A DNA stretch of 64,000 nucleotides from positions 1 through 64,000 of the forward strand of contig NW_004086124.1 of the NCBI RefSeq assembly GCF_000220395.1, read 5' to 3'. Positions within the stretch are counted from its first letter, which is position 1, and each line of letters opens with the position of its first letter. This stretch comes from Ichthyophthirius multifiliis (lineage: Eukaryota; Ciliophora; Oligohymenophorea; Hymenostomatida). Under the pieces are notes generated by a model. That model was not told where the DNA came from. It made no database searches and saw nothing but the letters and a program-made list of their open reading frames with translations. Positions 11,812 through 23,446 of this stretch are shown one piece after another. Made by a program: the position numbers and the translations under genes.

Positions 11812-12897
11812 TCAATTAGTTTAAATTTCATAGTAAGCTGTAATTGGTAAATGATCAGAGGGATAGTCTGCATTAGGCAATCCCAACTCTTTTTAAATTT
11901 CATTTATAGGTAATGGTTATATTCCAATTAGCCTACAATCTTCCATAGAAGTATTATAAAGAATATAATCAAGAGCTCCTTTAAACTTTAAAAATAGAAA
12001 AAAAAGGAAAAAAAAAATTATTTTATTAAAAAAAGTAAAAAATATACATTCTAAGTATAATTAGTAAAATCTGGATGTTAAGCTGTTCCTTAATAATTAG
12101 AATAAGAACTTTTAAGATTAATAGTAGCTTTTTATTTGAATAAATCATAAATAATTACTTCGTCAGTCATTTTAACTCTTTTTTGAAAAATATTTTCGAT
12201 TCTACTAATATTAGGCGCTTTTTTCTCTTCTATAAATTTAATGACATTTGATGATGGCATAGAGTTAAAATCTCCACATAAAAAAATATTATCTTTAATA
12301 CTAAATTAAGTACTTAAGTATTCCAAAATAACAGAAGCCTATAAAAACTTGACTTCTTCACATCTAGGGTCCCAGTAAAGATGAGTATTTGCGATAAGTA
12401 TTTGTTTGTTAGAGTAATTATGCCGAAGTTAAATAAACTAGCATAAATTATTTCTAGTGTAATGGTTTTTAGCTAGTTTTAAAGGAATTTTTAAATCAAA
12501 CATAATTTCGTTTTAAAAAGCTAATGTAAATATTCCTTTTTTAAATATAGTCAAAAGACCTTCTTCACGGTTAATTTTTTATACGTAAATACATTCATAT
12601 CCCATTTTATCGAATTCTAAATTGTAAAAATCATGAAAATGATCAACTTCTTATAAGCAAACTATGTCACTATCACATTTTTTAATTTAATCAACCTTTT
12701 TTGTTTTTTTTTTTTTGAGAACGACAATTTTTCGAATATTTTTTTTTTACAATTTTATACTTTCTATAGTTAAAATCTAAATATTATATAGGGCAATATG
12801 GGAAATATCTCTAATCTGTATATAAATCTGCTAAAATATTGTAAGAAGTTAATGAAAACTAATTTTTTCCAAGTTTTGATGGCTTTGAAGTTTCCAT
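11812..12897 (-). CDS. CCR4/nocturnin-like EEP-domain exonuclease
   Basis: A Mg-dependent exo-endo-phosphatase (EEP) enzyme of the CCR4/CNOT6/Angel/PDE12 group, whose members shorten poly(A) tails or cut related phosphodiesters. From ATG at 12897 it reads METSKPSKLGKN then SLTSYNILADLY, IVCLQEVDHFHDFY, GYECIYVQKINREEGLLTIF, LIANTHLYWDP, FLCGDFNSMPSS, FKGALDYILY and SDHLPITAYYEIQTN, TGA at 11814-11812. These supply the Asn, Glu, Thr-His, Asp-x-Asn and Asp-His residues that form the EEP active site. Two introns are clear: one after FNYRKYKI, A-rich with a donor GTAAAA, and one at about 11992-12050 before FKGAL. It lacks the leucine-rich repeats of yeast CCR4, so the exact substrate is open. Confidence 0.85.
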
Positions 12898-14216
12898 GAT
12901 TAGAAACTCAGTAAATAATTATTTGTATTTATTTATTTATATAAAATTCTAAATAATAATATATATAAATATGAAAAATATAAAAATATATATATATATA
13001 TATATATTTATTTATATAAATTATAATTTATAAATTATAATATTTAATATTAAATTATTTATTATTATATTTAATTTTTTTCTTTGCTTTTCATATCTTA
13101 CTAATTGTTTTTTTAGAAGTATATTTAATTTTTAATAATATATAATTTTTTTTTATTATTATTTGTTTAAAAAACTTTATTTCTAATTTTTATTTTAAAA
13201 ATAAAAATAATAAAATTATTATTAGATTATCCATTTATCATTATTTTTAAACTATTATATATATTCTGCTATAAAAAAAACAAGAATTATTATATCTTTA
13301 ATACCATCATATATTTTTTATAATAATTAATATTATTTTTAATCTTATAATAATTTTTTTTATATTTTTTTTTTATATTTTTAATATAATTTTAATTTAT
13401 ATATTTTTTTTCCATGAAAGATTACTTTATTTACTAAAATAAAATTATAATAAAATATTTTTAAAACATTTTTATTTTATATATTTAAATTCTCAATCAT
13501 TATATAATCTAAAATTTATATTTTACATTTATTATTATTTTTTATTTATTTGTTTATAATGTTTTTTATATTTATTAAATTAAATTGATTATAAAATGCC
13601 ATTAATAATTTTTTTAAAAAATAATATAATACCATATTATTGAATATTTTTTTGATATCGGTTATACATGATTTGCTTTTAAAAATATAAAATTATTCAT
13701 ATATCCGTTTATTTAGTTAATCATAGTATTTTTTTTCAAAAGAAATTTGAAAAAAAAAAATTTAAATTTTAATGGAATTAATTATTTTTAAATTATAATA
13801 TTTATTATATTTTATTAATCTACATTAAATATAATATTTACTTATTAAGAATAAAAATTATTTATAATTTAATAAATATTTTTTAATTCACAGCATATAT
13901 TAATAAAACAAAATTATATTTAATATTAGAATATTATAATTAGTTTATATTTTATTAATAGTTAGATTTTTAATTTATTAGAAATATATATTTAATTATA
14001 AAACTTATTTATTTTTATAAACTAATTAGAATTTAATTTATTGATTATATAAAGAACAAATATATTTGAATTAGCAGTATAAATGATTAATATTTTATAT
14101 AAAAGATTTTAATAAATTAAAAATAAATTAATATTAAAAGAGAGTTAATAAGTTATAAACTTATAATAAAAATGTATTTTAAAGTAATTTTTTTAAATAA
14201 AAAATGATAATAATAA

Positions 14217-14254
<38 letters not shown>

Positions 14255-15473
14255 TTATATTATTTATTATTTTTATAACAATTGTTTATTTTTAACTTTT
14301 TTTATTTGATATCTTCTTTGCGTATATGTTTTTTTTATCTTTATTTGCCTTTTTCTTTATATTATATATAAAATTTATATTTGAATTTTTATTTATAATT
14401 AAAATCTAATTTTTATGTTTGTTATGAAATTAGATTTTATAGTAATTTAAGTTAAAGTAATATCATTTTTTTTTTTATTTTGCTTGCTTTTAATGTTATA
14501 TATTTATCATTTTATTTCTAAAGGATTATATTTATTATATATAAAAATATTAATCATATTTTTTAATATTTTAATTAATATTATATATATTTTTTTTAAA
14601 TATAATACAAATATTTTTAATTTAAATACAATTATATTTCAATAATTAAAATATTTGTATAAACAAAAACTATTATATATATAATTTATATTTATTAAAT
14701 TTTTTTTGTATTATAAATGTATTTTTATTTTTATAATTATATAAAAAAATATTATATATTTTTATTTTAAATTTTTTTTTATATTATAATTTTTATTTTT
14801 TACAATTTATATATATAATAATATTATAATCATATTAAATAGCTTTTTAAAAATATAGTTATAATTTATATGTGCTTTACTTTTTTTTCATATCTATAAT
14901 ATATCAATTTAATTTTTTTTTTTAATTTTTATAAAATAATAATTATTTTTTTATTTATAATATATAAAAATATTAATTTATTCATTATTCTTTAAATATT
15001 TTTATATTATATAATTTATAATTAAATTTTAATAAATAAATGTATATTTAATAATTAGATACATCTAATAAGAATCATATTATCTTTATTTTATTATATC
15101 AAAATAAATTAAATATTTTCTAAAAATTCATTTAAATTATTCAAAATATTTTATATATTACTTATTTATAAGTTTTTTTATTTTTGAAATTATTTCTATT
15201 TATATAAAATAATATAATAAAAAGGGCGTTATATTTTTACTTGGGCTTTTTTTGTTTTTGATTAAGCCTATAAAAAAAAAAATTATTAAAAATAAAAAAT
15301 ATTAAAAAAAATAATATTTATAATGCTTCGTATATTTAGCGAATTATTTTTAATTATCATAATATTATCTAAGAATTTAAATTAGAACTTTACTTAATTA
15401 TCTTTTCTATTTATTTATAAAAAATTTTAAAAATAATTTAATAAAATATGACTAATATTTAACACAGTATTAA
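12898..15473. other. 2.6 kb near-featureless A/T desert
   Basis: The second-longest empty stretch in the window. It contains T/A runs, a TA tract near 12980-13010 and an (AAT)n microsatellite at about 14215-14251. I found no sustained coding frame with TAA/TAG as Gln on either strand, no tRNA and no tandem repeat beyond these. A fragment MLRIFSELFLIIIILSKN (15324 onward) is open for about 40 codons but has no support. Confidence 0.5.
14215..14251. repeat. (AAT)n trinucleotide microsatellite
   Basis: About twelve AAT units in tandem in non-coding DNA, ending before ACAATTATATT. A similar repeat in other genes here is translated. Confidence 0.8.
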
Positions 15474-15709
15474 ATGCAAGAATTTTATATCAATGGATCA
15501 AAGTTAGATCCACGTGTTCAAAAGTTTTATCAGCAGGTACTTTTATGAATATTACAATAAAATAGCAGAATATGCAGAGAATAGTAAAATCTTCTTCAAT
15601 GCTAAATTAACTATTTTTATAATGGGATATACCTATAATTTTAATGTTTACTATAGTGATTATATTTATATATTTTGTATATAAATTGATAAATAATAAT
15701 TTAATTAAG
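15474..15709 (+). CDS. Small predicted single-pass membrane protein (3' end uncertain)
   Basis: A GC-richer island in the A/T desert. ATG at 15474 opens MQEFYINGSKLDPRVQKFYQ, then a 29-nt GT...AG segment (15537-15565) whose removal joins FYQQ to QNMQRIVKSSSMLNQLFLQ and a hydrophobic span IPIILMFTIVIIFIYFVY. It therefore looks like a small tail-anchored or single-pass membrane protein. The frame after NNNLIK stays open because TGA is rare, so the true 3' end is not visible. I do not recognise the family. Confidence 0.45.
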
Positions 15710-16061
15710 TAAATTTTAAATATAGTTATGTATTATTATTTTATCTTTTTATTTAAAAATATGTTTTTCTCATAATTATAGTAATATTTATAAATAATTT
15801 CAGTTGTTGATAACCTTAATATTATTTTAGAATATTAAATTCTCAATAATTTTCATTAAAAATAAAAATCTAGTATCTCTGATTTTATTTTCTTTTTTCT
15901 CTAAAATATTTAATTAAAATTTTTAAAATTATATATTTATTAAACAATATAATGCTATAAATAGTATATAAAAATATTGATAAAAAAAATATTTAACAGA
16001 ATATACAAATGTTAATATAAAACTAATTTTTATATATGTATATATATATATTAATAATATT

Positions 16062-17004
16062 TCAACAACAACAATTTTTTTATGTTTATGGTCTATTAAT
16101 TTCAACTTATTTTTAATTATAGTTTCTACCAATTTTTAATCCTTGATGTTTTTATGGAAATCCACCCTTTTCAACTCTTTTATTTTTATAATATATATAA
16201 AATTTAATATTATATTAAATTTTTTACATATTCTTTACTAATGTTTAAAAAGATAATTCTATATTATGAGAATTTTTAGCTGAAGCTTCAAAGAAAGTAA
16301 GATTATATTATTAAGCTGATAATTTATATTTTAAAAAATAACAAAATAAAATTTAAAAATACATAAATGTAATCCTTCCTCATAATCAACTTATCTTTAA
16401 TCATTTTAATCACATTTATTTCCAACAAGTATTTTTTAAACATTCTCTTTAGCATTTCTTTATAATTATAAGCCAATAAATAAATATTTTTTATTTTTTT
16501 TAAAATATATTACTTTTCAATTTCATACATCCATTATTTAACATTTTAAAAGGAATCTCTATCTGTTATATCATATACAATTAAAATACCATTTGCACCT
16601 CTTTTTATATAAGTATAAAAAACTATTTTTGCTTAAATCATGATAATAAAAAAACCTATAATAATTATTCGTTATTGTTCTGAATCTGTCTTATCCAGCT
16701 GTATCCCACTAAAATATTATTTTTATTTATTTATTTATATTAATTTTACAATTTATAATTTTATTATCTTATCATCAATTTGTAAATTTTTTGTCTTAAA
16801 ATCAACTCCTATTGTTGCATAAAATTCATTTGTAAATTGATTTTCACAATATCTCATAACCATGCATGTTTTTCCTACATTCGAATTTCCAATAATTAAT
16901 ATCTTCAATGTTATATCACTTTTTAAAACAAATTAATAAAAAATATTTTATTTTTTTTAATTTAATTAAAATAAAAAATATTTTTACTAATATTATTAAT
17001 TCAT
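16062..17004 (-). CDS. Rab-family small GTPase (Rab1/Rab8 type)
   Basis: A membrane-traffic GTPase. From ATG at 17004 (MNQQYYDITLKILIIG) it shows the P-loop GNSNVGKT, switch I ending ATIGVDFKTK, switch II WDTAGQDRFRTIT, NKCD in LVGNKCDQND and SAK in FFEASAKNS. It ends QKNCCC-TGA at 16064-16062, a prenylatable cysteine tail. Six exons are needed; introns lie after MNQQYY, after KLQI, inside NYYR/RGANG, in EK/NAKE, after GLHL and after VKN, each a short AT-rich GT...AG segment whose removal restores the alignment to known Rabs. RGANGILIVYDITDRDSF fits the Rab1/8/10/13 group. The P-loop has NSNVG instead of the common DSGVG, which keeps the required Gly, Lys and Thr. Confidence 0.9.
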
Positions 17005-17947
17005 TTTTTATCAATAATTTTTAACTTTTTTTTTATAAATATGAAATTATTTATTATTTTATTTTTATTATATTAATATACAAATATATATATATATAAT
17101 TTTTTTTAATATATATATATATTTTATTTTAAATGTTAATTATCTATATTCTTATAGTATAGTATTTTTAAATTATTATATATTTAAGTTATTGTTTTAA
17201 TTTAAGCATATTCTAAAATTATAATATTTTTTTTTGTTTAATAAGTAGAATTTTAAATATTTGTAGTACATTTACAATTAAAATTTTTTTTATAAAAAAT
17301 TAAAATTTAAATACCATAATTATAAATTATATATTTACTTTCAAATTGTATTAATTATATTAATAAATGTTTCATTAAAATCATGTAATACCTTATTTTC
17401 TTTTATTTATTATTAAAGGTTTTTTTTATTTAAATAAATATAAGCAATACATTTTGCTATTTATTATATTATTTTTTATTTAAAATTAAAAAATAACACT
17501 AAAGGAAATATTAATTTTATTTTTCATTACAATATTTAATAAAAAAAAAGATGTTTTTGTTTTGTTTTAAATTCCAAATTATAATTTTAATTAAAATTTA
17601 TTTTCTTTGTACAATAAATCAAAAATAAATATTAAACAAAAAACTTTATAAATTAATTATTTTAAGATTAAGTTTTTATTATAAATAATTATATTTACTT
17701 TATAATATAAACTGAAAAAAAATAAAAATAAAAATAAAAAAATTAGAATTAACAATTATATATATCCCCTCTGGAATAATAAATTAATAATTCGTTTTTT
17801 AAAAAGTATTCAAGTCTTTTAAAAAGCCAACTTTAAAAAAGAAATATAAAATATTTTTCAAAAACGTTTAAATATTGAAAAAATAATTAAAAAATAGTAA
17901 AAAGTAAATAATAAATAAAAAACTAAAAAAAAGATAAATAAAAAAAC
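17005..17947. other. Intergenic A/T-rich region between divergent genes
   Basis: No coding frame recognised. It contains a TA tract at about 17082-17120 and a short GC-rich island TCCCCTCTGGAATA at about 17765-17778, 170-180 bp upstream of the transporter start, which could be a promoter element; that is inference. Confidence 0.4.
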
Positions 17948-19513
17948 ATGAAAACAAATAATTAATAATAGCAATAAAAATATTAAACTCCAATAAAAAA
18001 CAAATTTAATTAAGAATATAAATATTCCGAAATATCCAAAAGCGACGAAGAAATCGCTTCCACAACAGTAGAAACAAAAATATATACAAAATATAGCAAT
18101 CAAAGCAAAATATAATATTTAATACTGTTTCTTACAATATGTGCAAATTTAGGAAATTATTTTTCTGACGATTTTCCTGCAATTTTAGAAAAATAAATTA
18201 AAACACATTTATAAATAAATAGTCTTTAATACAATTTATTATATACAGTTATGAGTATTCCTCCTTTAGCATTTTTAATTGGATATTTAATTGATAAATT
18301 AGGAGTTTTTAAAGTTATGATTACACTTAATATTTTGTAAACTTTAGGTTAAATTATGTGTACTTATGGTATTTATTGCGAAAACTATTATATTTTATTA
18401 GCTGGGCGATTGATTTTTGGAATAGGATTAGAAAATTATAATATTTGTGGGTATAATATGATATCTAAATGGATAAAAAATAATAATATATCTCTAGCAA
18501 TGGGACTTATAGTTAGTTTTGGTAGAATTTCAATGGTAACTTCATCTTTTCTATACCCTTAATATTATGATAAGGAACAAATATTATGGAAATCTGTAAT
18601 TTTGGGTGCTTACGTATGTATATTTTCACTTTTTAGTGTATTTGTATTATATTTTTTTGACAAAAAATATGCATTTTAAAGCAAAAAAAATGGGCATTCA
18701 ATAGGGTAAGAAAAAGTTGATTTGGCTGATATTAAACATTTTAAATTAATATTTTGGCTTATAGTTTTACTTATTATGATTACATTTATGATTTTAGAAC
18801 CTTTTATGTTTAATATGTAAGGTATTTATTAAAATTATAAATAATAAAAACGATATTTTTTTTTAATAAAATAAAGAAATTTTAATTGATAGATATAAAA
18901 TTCATAGAAATCATGCTAGTAATTTATATACTTTCCCTTTTATTTTAGGAGCTTTTTTTATTCCTATTATTGGGTTTCTTTCTGATAAATATGGAAAAAA
19001 AGGTTATTTTGCAATCGCTGGAGGCTTATTTTTTAATGGAAGTTTTTTAGTTTTTTATACTAAAGATTCATGTTCTAGTCCTCATGAATGCTATTTTGTG
19101 GTTATTTTTGCACTTTCTTTACTTGGTATTGGTTATGGAATTATTTAATCAATTGTTTGGCCTTCTATTAATCTTGTTGTTGATTAAAAAAATCTTGGTA
19201 CTGCAGGTGGATTAGCTAATTGTTTCTTATAAACGGGTTTATATATATTTTATATTTTATTTTTTCTATTTTTTTTAATTATTTAGGACTTTTTATTAAT
19301 CCTATTGCTATAGGAATAATTATTGATTTGACAATTAAAAAGTTTTAATTTGATATTGCTATTTTATATGGACTTCTTTCAACTTTATTAATTACTATTT
19401 TTGCTGGTTTGATTAATTTTATAGATATTTTCGGAGAAAAAAAGTTATATGTTTCATATACTGATGGTGATGAAGATGAAGAATAAGAATATGAGGAATT
19501 TAAGAATTAATGA
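17948..19513 (+). CDS. MFS transporter, MFSD1-like
   Basis: A 12-helix major facilitator related to lysosomal MFSD1, a dipeptide exporter in animals. From ATG at 17948 (MKTNNQQQQQKYQTP) a hydrophilic N-terminus leads to NYFSDDFPAILEKQIKTHL, then YTVMSIPPLAFLIGYLIDKL, LLAGRLIFGIGLENYNICGY and SLAMGLIVSFGRISMVTSSF, which follow MFSD1 closely (GRFVFGIGGESL..., LQLSMARIGS). The second half has IPIIGFLSDKYGKKG, LGIGYGIIQSIVWPSI and an acidic tail DGDEDEEQEYEEFKNQ, TGA at 19511. Introns lie at 18822-18876 and 19237-19286; both removals preserve frame. It is followed in the same direction by the kinase-like gene at 19641, 127 bp downstream. Confidence 0.88.
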
Positions 19514-19640
19514 GGAATATTAAAATAAATAATTTAGATATTTTATTAAAATTATTTGTATTATTTTATATTTTTTTTTTTATAAAAAATAAAAAAAATC
19601 ATAATTAATAAAATAATCTAAAAAAAAACAATAAATTTAA

Positions 19641-20780
19641 ATGGGAAACCTTATATTTTAAAAAGATTAATTAGAAAATTAAAATATATTAAGTAAAAAA
19701 AGCTTCATATTAATAACAAAAGAATATAATAATACATATTTTGGTAAAGTTAAGTTTGTAAAATCATCCTAGTTTTAATTTCAAATAGTAATATATAGAA
19801 AGATAATTGAAAATGAAAACAAATATTAATTATAAAATACAAATAAAGAAGCAAATTAGATTATAAATATATAACATCCGCAAATATTAAAATTAATATT
19901 TATAAAAATTAATCGAATAAGCAAATTATGTACTTCGTTTTGGAAAATTAAATTTTATTAGGAATATACATAGCATTCATTAAAAAAAGATATACTTTAT
20001 CGTTAAAAATAAAGTCAATATTACACCTAAGGAGAAATTTGGTATTTTTTGAAGTCCGTTTTATCAGTTTTATACACTTTGAACTTATATGGGCTTTCAC
20101 ATTAGTATTTAAATCCAGAAAATATATTTCTTTCTTCAGAAGGTGAAGTAAAAGTACTTATAAGGAATTTTTTTTAGTCAATAAATTCAAATTATTAAGC
20201 AATTATTAAAGAAAATATCGAAATAAATTACATATCACCTTTCTTATTGCATTAATTAAAAGACAAGAATTAAAATATTGAGCATAAAAAAATTATGAGC
20301 GATATGTTTTCTTTAGGAATTATTATTTTAGAAATGTGTTTACTTTAAAGTTAAAAGGATTTATATTAAAACTTTACAATTAATTAAAATTTACTTTATT
20401 AAAGAATCGATTCTTTAAATTGTATGTATGGTGAATATATATCAACTATTGTTTAGTAAATGCTTATTATTAAATAATAAGATAGACCTGAAATATAAGT
20501 TTTATAATCTTTTGTTTAATAAATAAATAGTAATTTTCCTAATGTTTAATGTATACATTCAGGGGATTTAAACTCTTTTCAATTTGATTTTGAAAGCCAG
20601 AATTATAATAGTGAGTTGGATTAAGGCAGCATATGTAGTATTGATTAATAAAATTATAGTACTATTAAAAGGAGTGATTGGACTATTTAATAAACTCAAA
20701 AAATTAAATTATATATTAACACATAAAAATAAAATAGATTTTTTAATTAAAATTACGAAACTAAAGATACTGAAAATTGA
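19641..20780 (+). CDS. Degenerate protein kinase (probable pseudokinase)
   Basis: Single exon, 380 codons, MGNLIFQKDQ to DTEN-TGA. The C-lobe layout of a protein kinase is visible: SVLSVLYTLNLYGLSHQYLN at residues about 139-158, NIFLSSEGEVKVL, YISPFLLHQL, DMFSLGIIILEMCLLQ and MLIIKQQDRPEIQVLQSF. The catalytic loop HRDxxxxN reads HQYLNPEN (154-161), so the catalytic Asp is missing, and the DFG position (about 174-176) reads IRN. The N-lobe lacks a clear glycine loop. By these losses it is probably not an active kinase and may act as a scaffold. It ends in a low-complexity Ser/Gln/Asn-rich tail. Confidence 0.7.
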
Positions 20781-21268
20781 AAAGGTTTTATATTATATTT
20801 TTTTTTATATTTTTATTTATTCTATAATTTATTGAAAAAAACTGTTATTATTTAATTCATTTTTTTAATTTAAAAAAAAATAAAACATGAATTACAAAAT
20901 ATAAAAGATCTTTATTAAATTTAATTATATATGAAAAAAAATCATTAGTTAATAATCTTTTTTTATATGTTAATAATATTTATTGAAATAAAAATAAAAA
21001 AAATCAGAATATAAAAAAGTAATTTATAGGTATATTGTTTTTTTTTTAAAAAAAATATTCTAATTTATACTAATTAAAATAAATAAAAATTTAAAATAAT
21101 TTATTAAAAAATAAATTATTATTATATAAAATAACATTTATTAATATAACAAAAAGATAAAAACATATAAATAAATTTAATAATAATTTTATAATTTATT
21201 TAGGAAAATATAATTATATATATATATTTTACTTATATAAAAAAAATAATATTAAATACAAATACTAT
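20781..21268. other. Convergent intergenic region
   Basis: A/T-rich with no recognised gene; separates the 3' ends of the kinase-like gene (+) and the poly-Gln gene (-). Confidence 0.5.
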
Positions 21269-22066
21269 TCAAAAATATTTTTTTAATTACATTATAGATC
21301 TGATTAAGGAGTTACTTTTTTTTTATTAATAATTTTTTCCTATAGAATTTTATATTTAATTAATAGGTAAATTATTACTCATTCTGAGTTAATTATGTTT
21401 ATCATCTAATTAATTCTTAGTTTTAATATTATAAACATTAGAAATGTTTTTACTGATATTAGAAACAATAGATTAATTAATAATATGAGAAATATTTTCT
21501 TAATTATTAGAGTGATAATGATCATATCTATTATTATTATTATAATTGGGAATTACATTTATTTTCAAATTATTTTACCTTTCATTTACTTATTATACTC
21601 CTAAAGATTTATTTAAAAAACTTTAATTACCTTCAATATTTTATTTAAAACTAAAATTTAAACTCTCTCTAACTATATTATTATTATTAGTTTAGTTTTA
21701 GTCATAAGATAGTTTATTTTTTTATCTTAATTAAGATTTATAAAATACTTTATATAAATTAATATTTTATTATTTTTAAGAATTTTGAGGATATTGAGGA
21801 GGATGAGCTAAAATAGAAACATTATTAATAGTTAAATTATTTTCGTTACTATTTTTTTATATTTATGAAGAATTCAAATAAAAACTTCTAGTCCTTGGAT
21901 GATTATTTTAAGATTAAATTAATATTTATTATTATTTTTAGTGTTATTATTATTATTATAGTTATTATAATTATAATTATAACTACTATTATTAATGTTA
22001 TTGTTATTATAATTGTTATTGTTATTATGATTGCTATTTATTTTATTATTGTTATTATAATTGTTA

Positions 22067-22101
<35 letters not shown>

Positions 22102-22710
22102 TTTACTATTATAATTATTATTCTTTTTCATATTATGTTTACTTATTTTATTGAATATCATTTTAATTTATTTATTTATTTATATTATTATATTGTTTAT
22201 TTATTTATTAATTTTGACATTTAATTTTATTATTTATTTCTTATCTATATTATTATTCTTAATTAATAGATTTCTTTTTTTATTTTATTTAATCCTCTTC
22301 AACTTTTATTATTTCAAAATTTTCTTTTAAAGATTTTATACATTCAACAGTTTAATTTTATACATTATTTTTTTCTATAAATTTTACATTATATATTTTA
22401 TCAAAATTTTAAAATAAATAATCTTCATATTTTTATGTTATATCATGTTTAAAAGGACTTATTTAATGGATTTATTCTTTTTCTCTCATAGAGTTTAAAC
22501 TGTTTTTTTTATCGATTCTGCTGTAGTTATTATTGAATCTAAAGGATGTAGAATATCATTTATATCATATTTTTTATATTAATATTTCTTCATATTTTTT
22601 GGTATCTAATTAGCTTTTTTCATTATTTGTTCTAAGTTTTCTAAACTTTAGTTTTATTTACTCGTATTATTTTTTTATGGAAGTATTGTATTTTTTACAT
22701 TAATTATCAT
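21269..22710 (-). CDS. Asn/Gln-rich protein with poly-Gln tract encoded by TAA repeats
   Basis: The frame opens at ATG 22710 (MIINVKNTILPQKNN...) and after one frame step continues as MREKEQIHQISPFKHD, KYEDYLFQNFDKIYN and TVECIKSLKENFEIIKVEED. A long TAA/CAA tract (about 21930-22130) then encodes poly-Gln broken by Leu, Ser and His. It continues as NHPRTRSFYLNSS, SILAHPPQYPQNS and RYDHYHSNNQENISH to MQLKKYF-TGA (21271-21269). The step between the two frames lies at a run of eight T on the plus strand (22503-22510); one extra base there joins TAESIKK to NSLNSMREK. No domain is recognised. Prion-like composition suggests an RNA-granule or regulatory protein, but that is only inference. Confidence 0.65.
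21930..22130 (-). repeat. Imperfect (TAA)n / (ATT)n trinucleotide repeat, translated
   Basis: About 200 bp of imperfect ATT units on the plus strand with CAA, TAG and TTA variants on the minus strand. All six frames are free of TGA over much of it, giving poly-Gln, poly-Asn or poly-Ile depending on frame. The Gln frame is preferred because it is continuous with non-repeat coding sequence on both sides. Confidence 0.8.
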
Positions 22711-23446
22711 TTTTTTTTTTTGAATATATATTATTTTTTGTTATTTTTTTTTCTTTTATTTTTTTTTATTACTTTTTGTGTTTTGAAATTGTCTGTTTAA
22801 AAAATACTTTAATTTATAATAGATTGTTAATTTTTAAAAAATATTTTTTTTTTAAATAAAATAATCATTTACAAAAATTTATAATTTTAAACATTAATTT
22901 TTTGTTATTAAATCAAAACAAACACCCCTACTTTAATATAATTATTTAATAAAATTGACTTTAATATAAAATCTATATTTATAATATATATAATTTATTG
23001 CCACCTTTTTATATTTTAATAAAAATTAAAATCAAGTATTAAGTTTTCAAAAAATATTATTAATTTTTTTTTTTTCTACTAACTAACAAATTTTAAATGA
23101 AAAATTTTAAATTTAAATATTTTAAATTTATTTTAGACATATATATATTTATTATTGCTTAATATTAGAATATATTTTATTAAATAAATATTTAATAAAC
23201 TTGAAAATAATAATAGTTTAGTTTATTTATTTATAACAAAAAAAATGAACTTTATTTATTTTTTATTAATTTTTTATATTTACAAATTTTTTTATTTAAA
23301 TTTTTAGAATTTCTATTATTTGAATTATTTTTCTTCTTTTATAATTTATATAAACAATATCTGCTAAAACATATTAATTTTTTTTAACTAATTATAATTA
23401 TATCTTTTAAAAAAATATTTTATATATTAATTTTTATAATTAATTA
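22711..23446. other. Divergent intergenic region
   Basis: A/T-rich, between the starts of the poly-Gln gene (-) and RAD54B (+). No coding or RNA gene seen. Confidence 0.5.

Noticed and set aside
11555-11838. Open frame starting MNNLNIKIFHLNLSNESDI
   Set aside because: It runs into the 3' end of the EEP gene on the other strand, has only a short plausible stretch and no recognised relative.
15324-15452. Short frame MLRIFSELFLIIIILSKN with signal-peptide look
   Set aside because: Only about 40 codons in A/T-rich DNA, where hydrophobic stretches arise by chance; it cannot be spliced to the gene at 15474 with a visible donor.
21895-22224. Plus-strand frame rich in Ile
   Set aside because: It is the reverse strand of the translated (TAA)n poly-Gln repeat; poly-Ile arises only because ATT units contain no stop.
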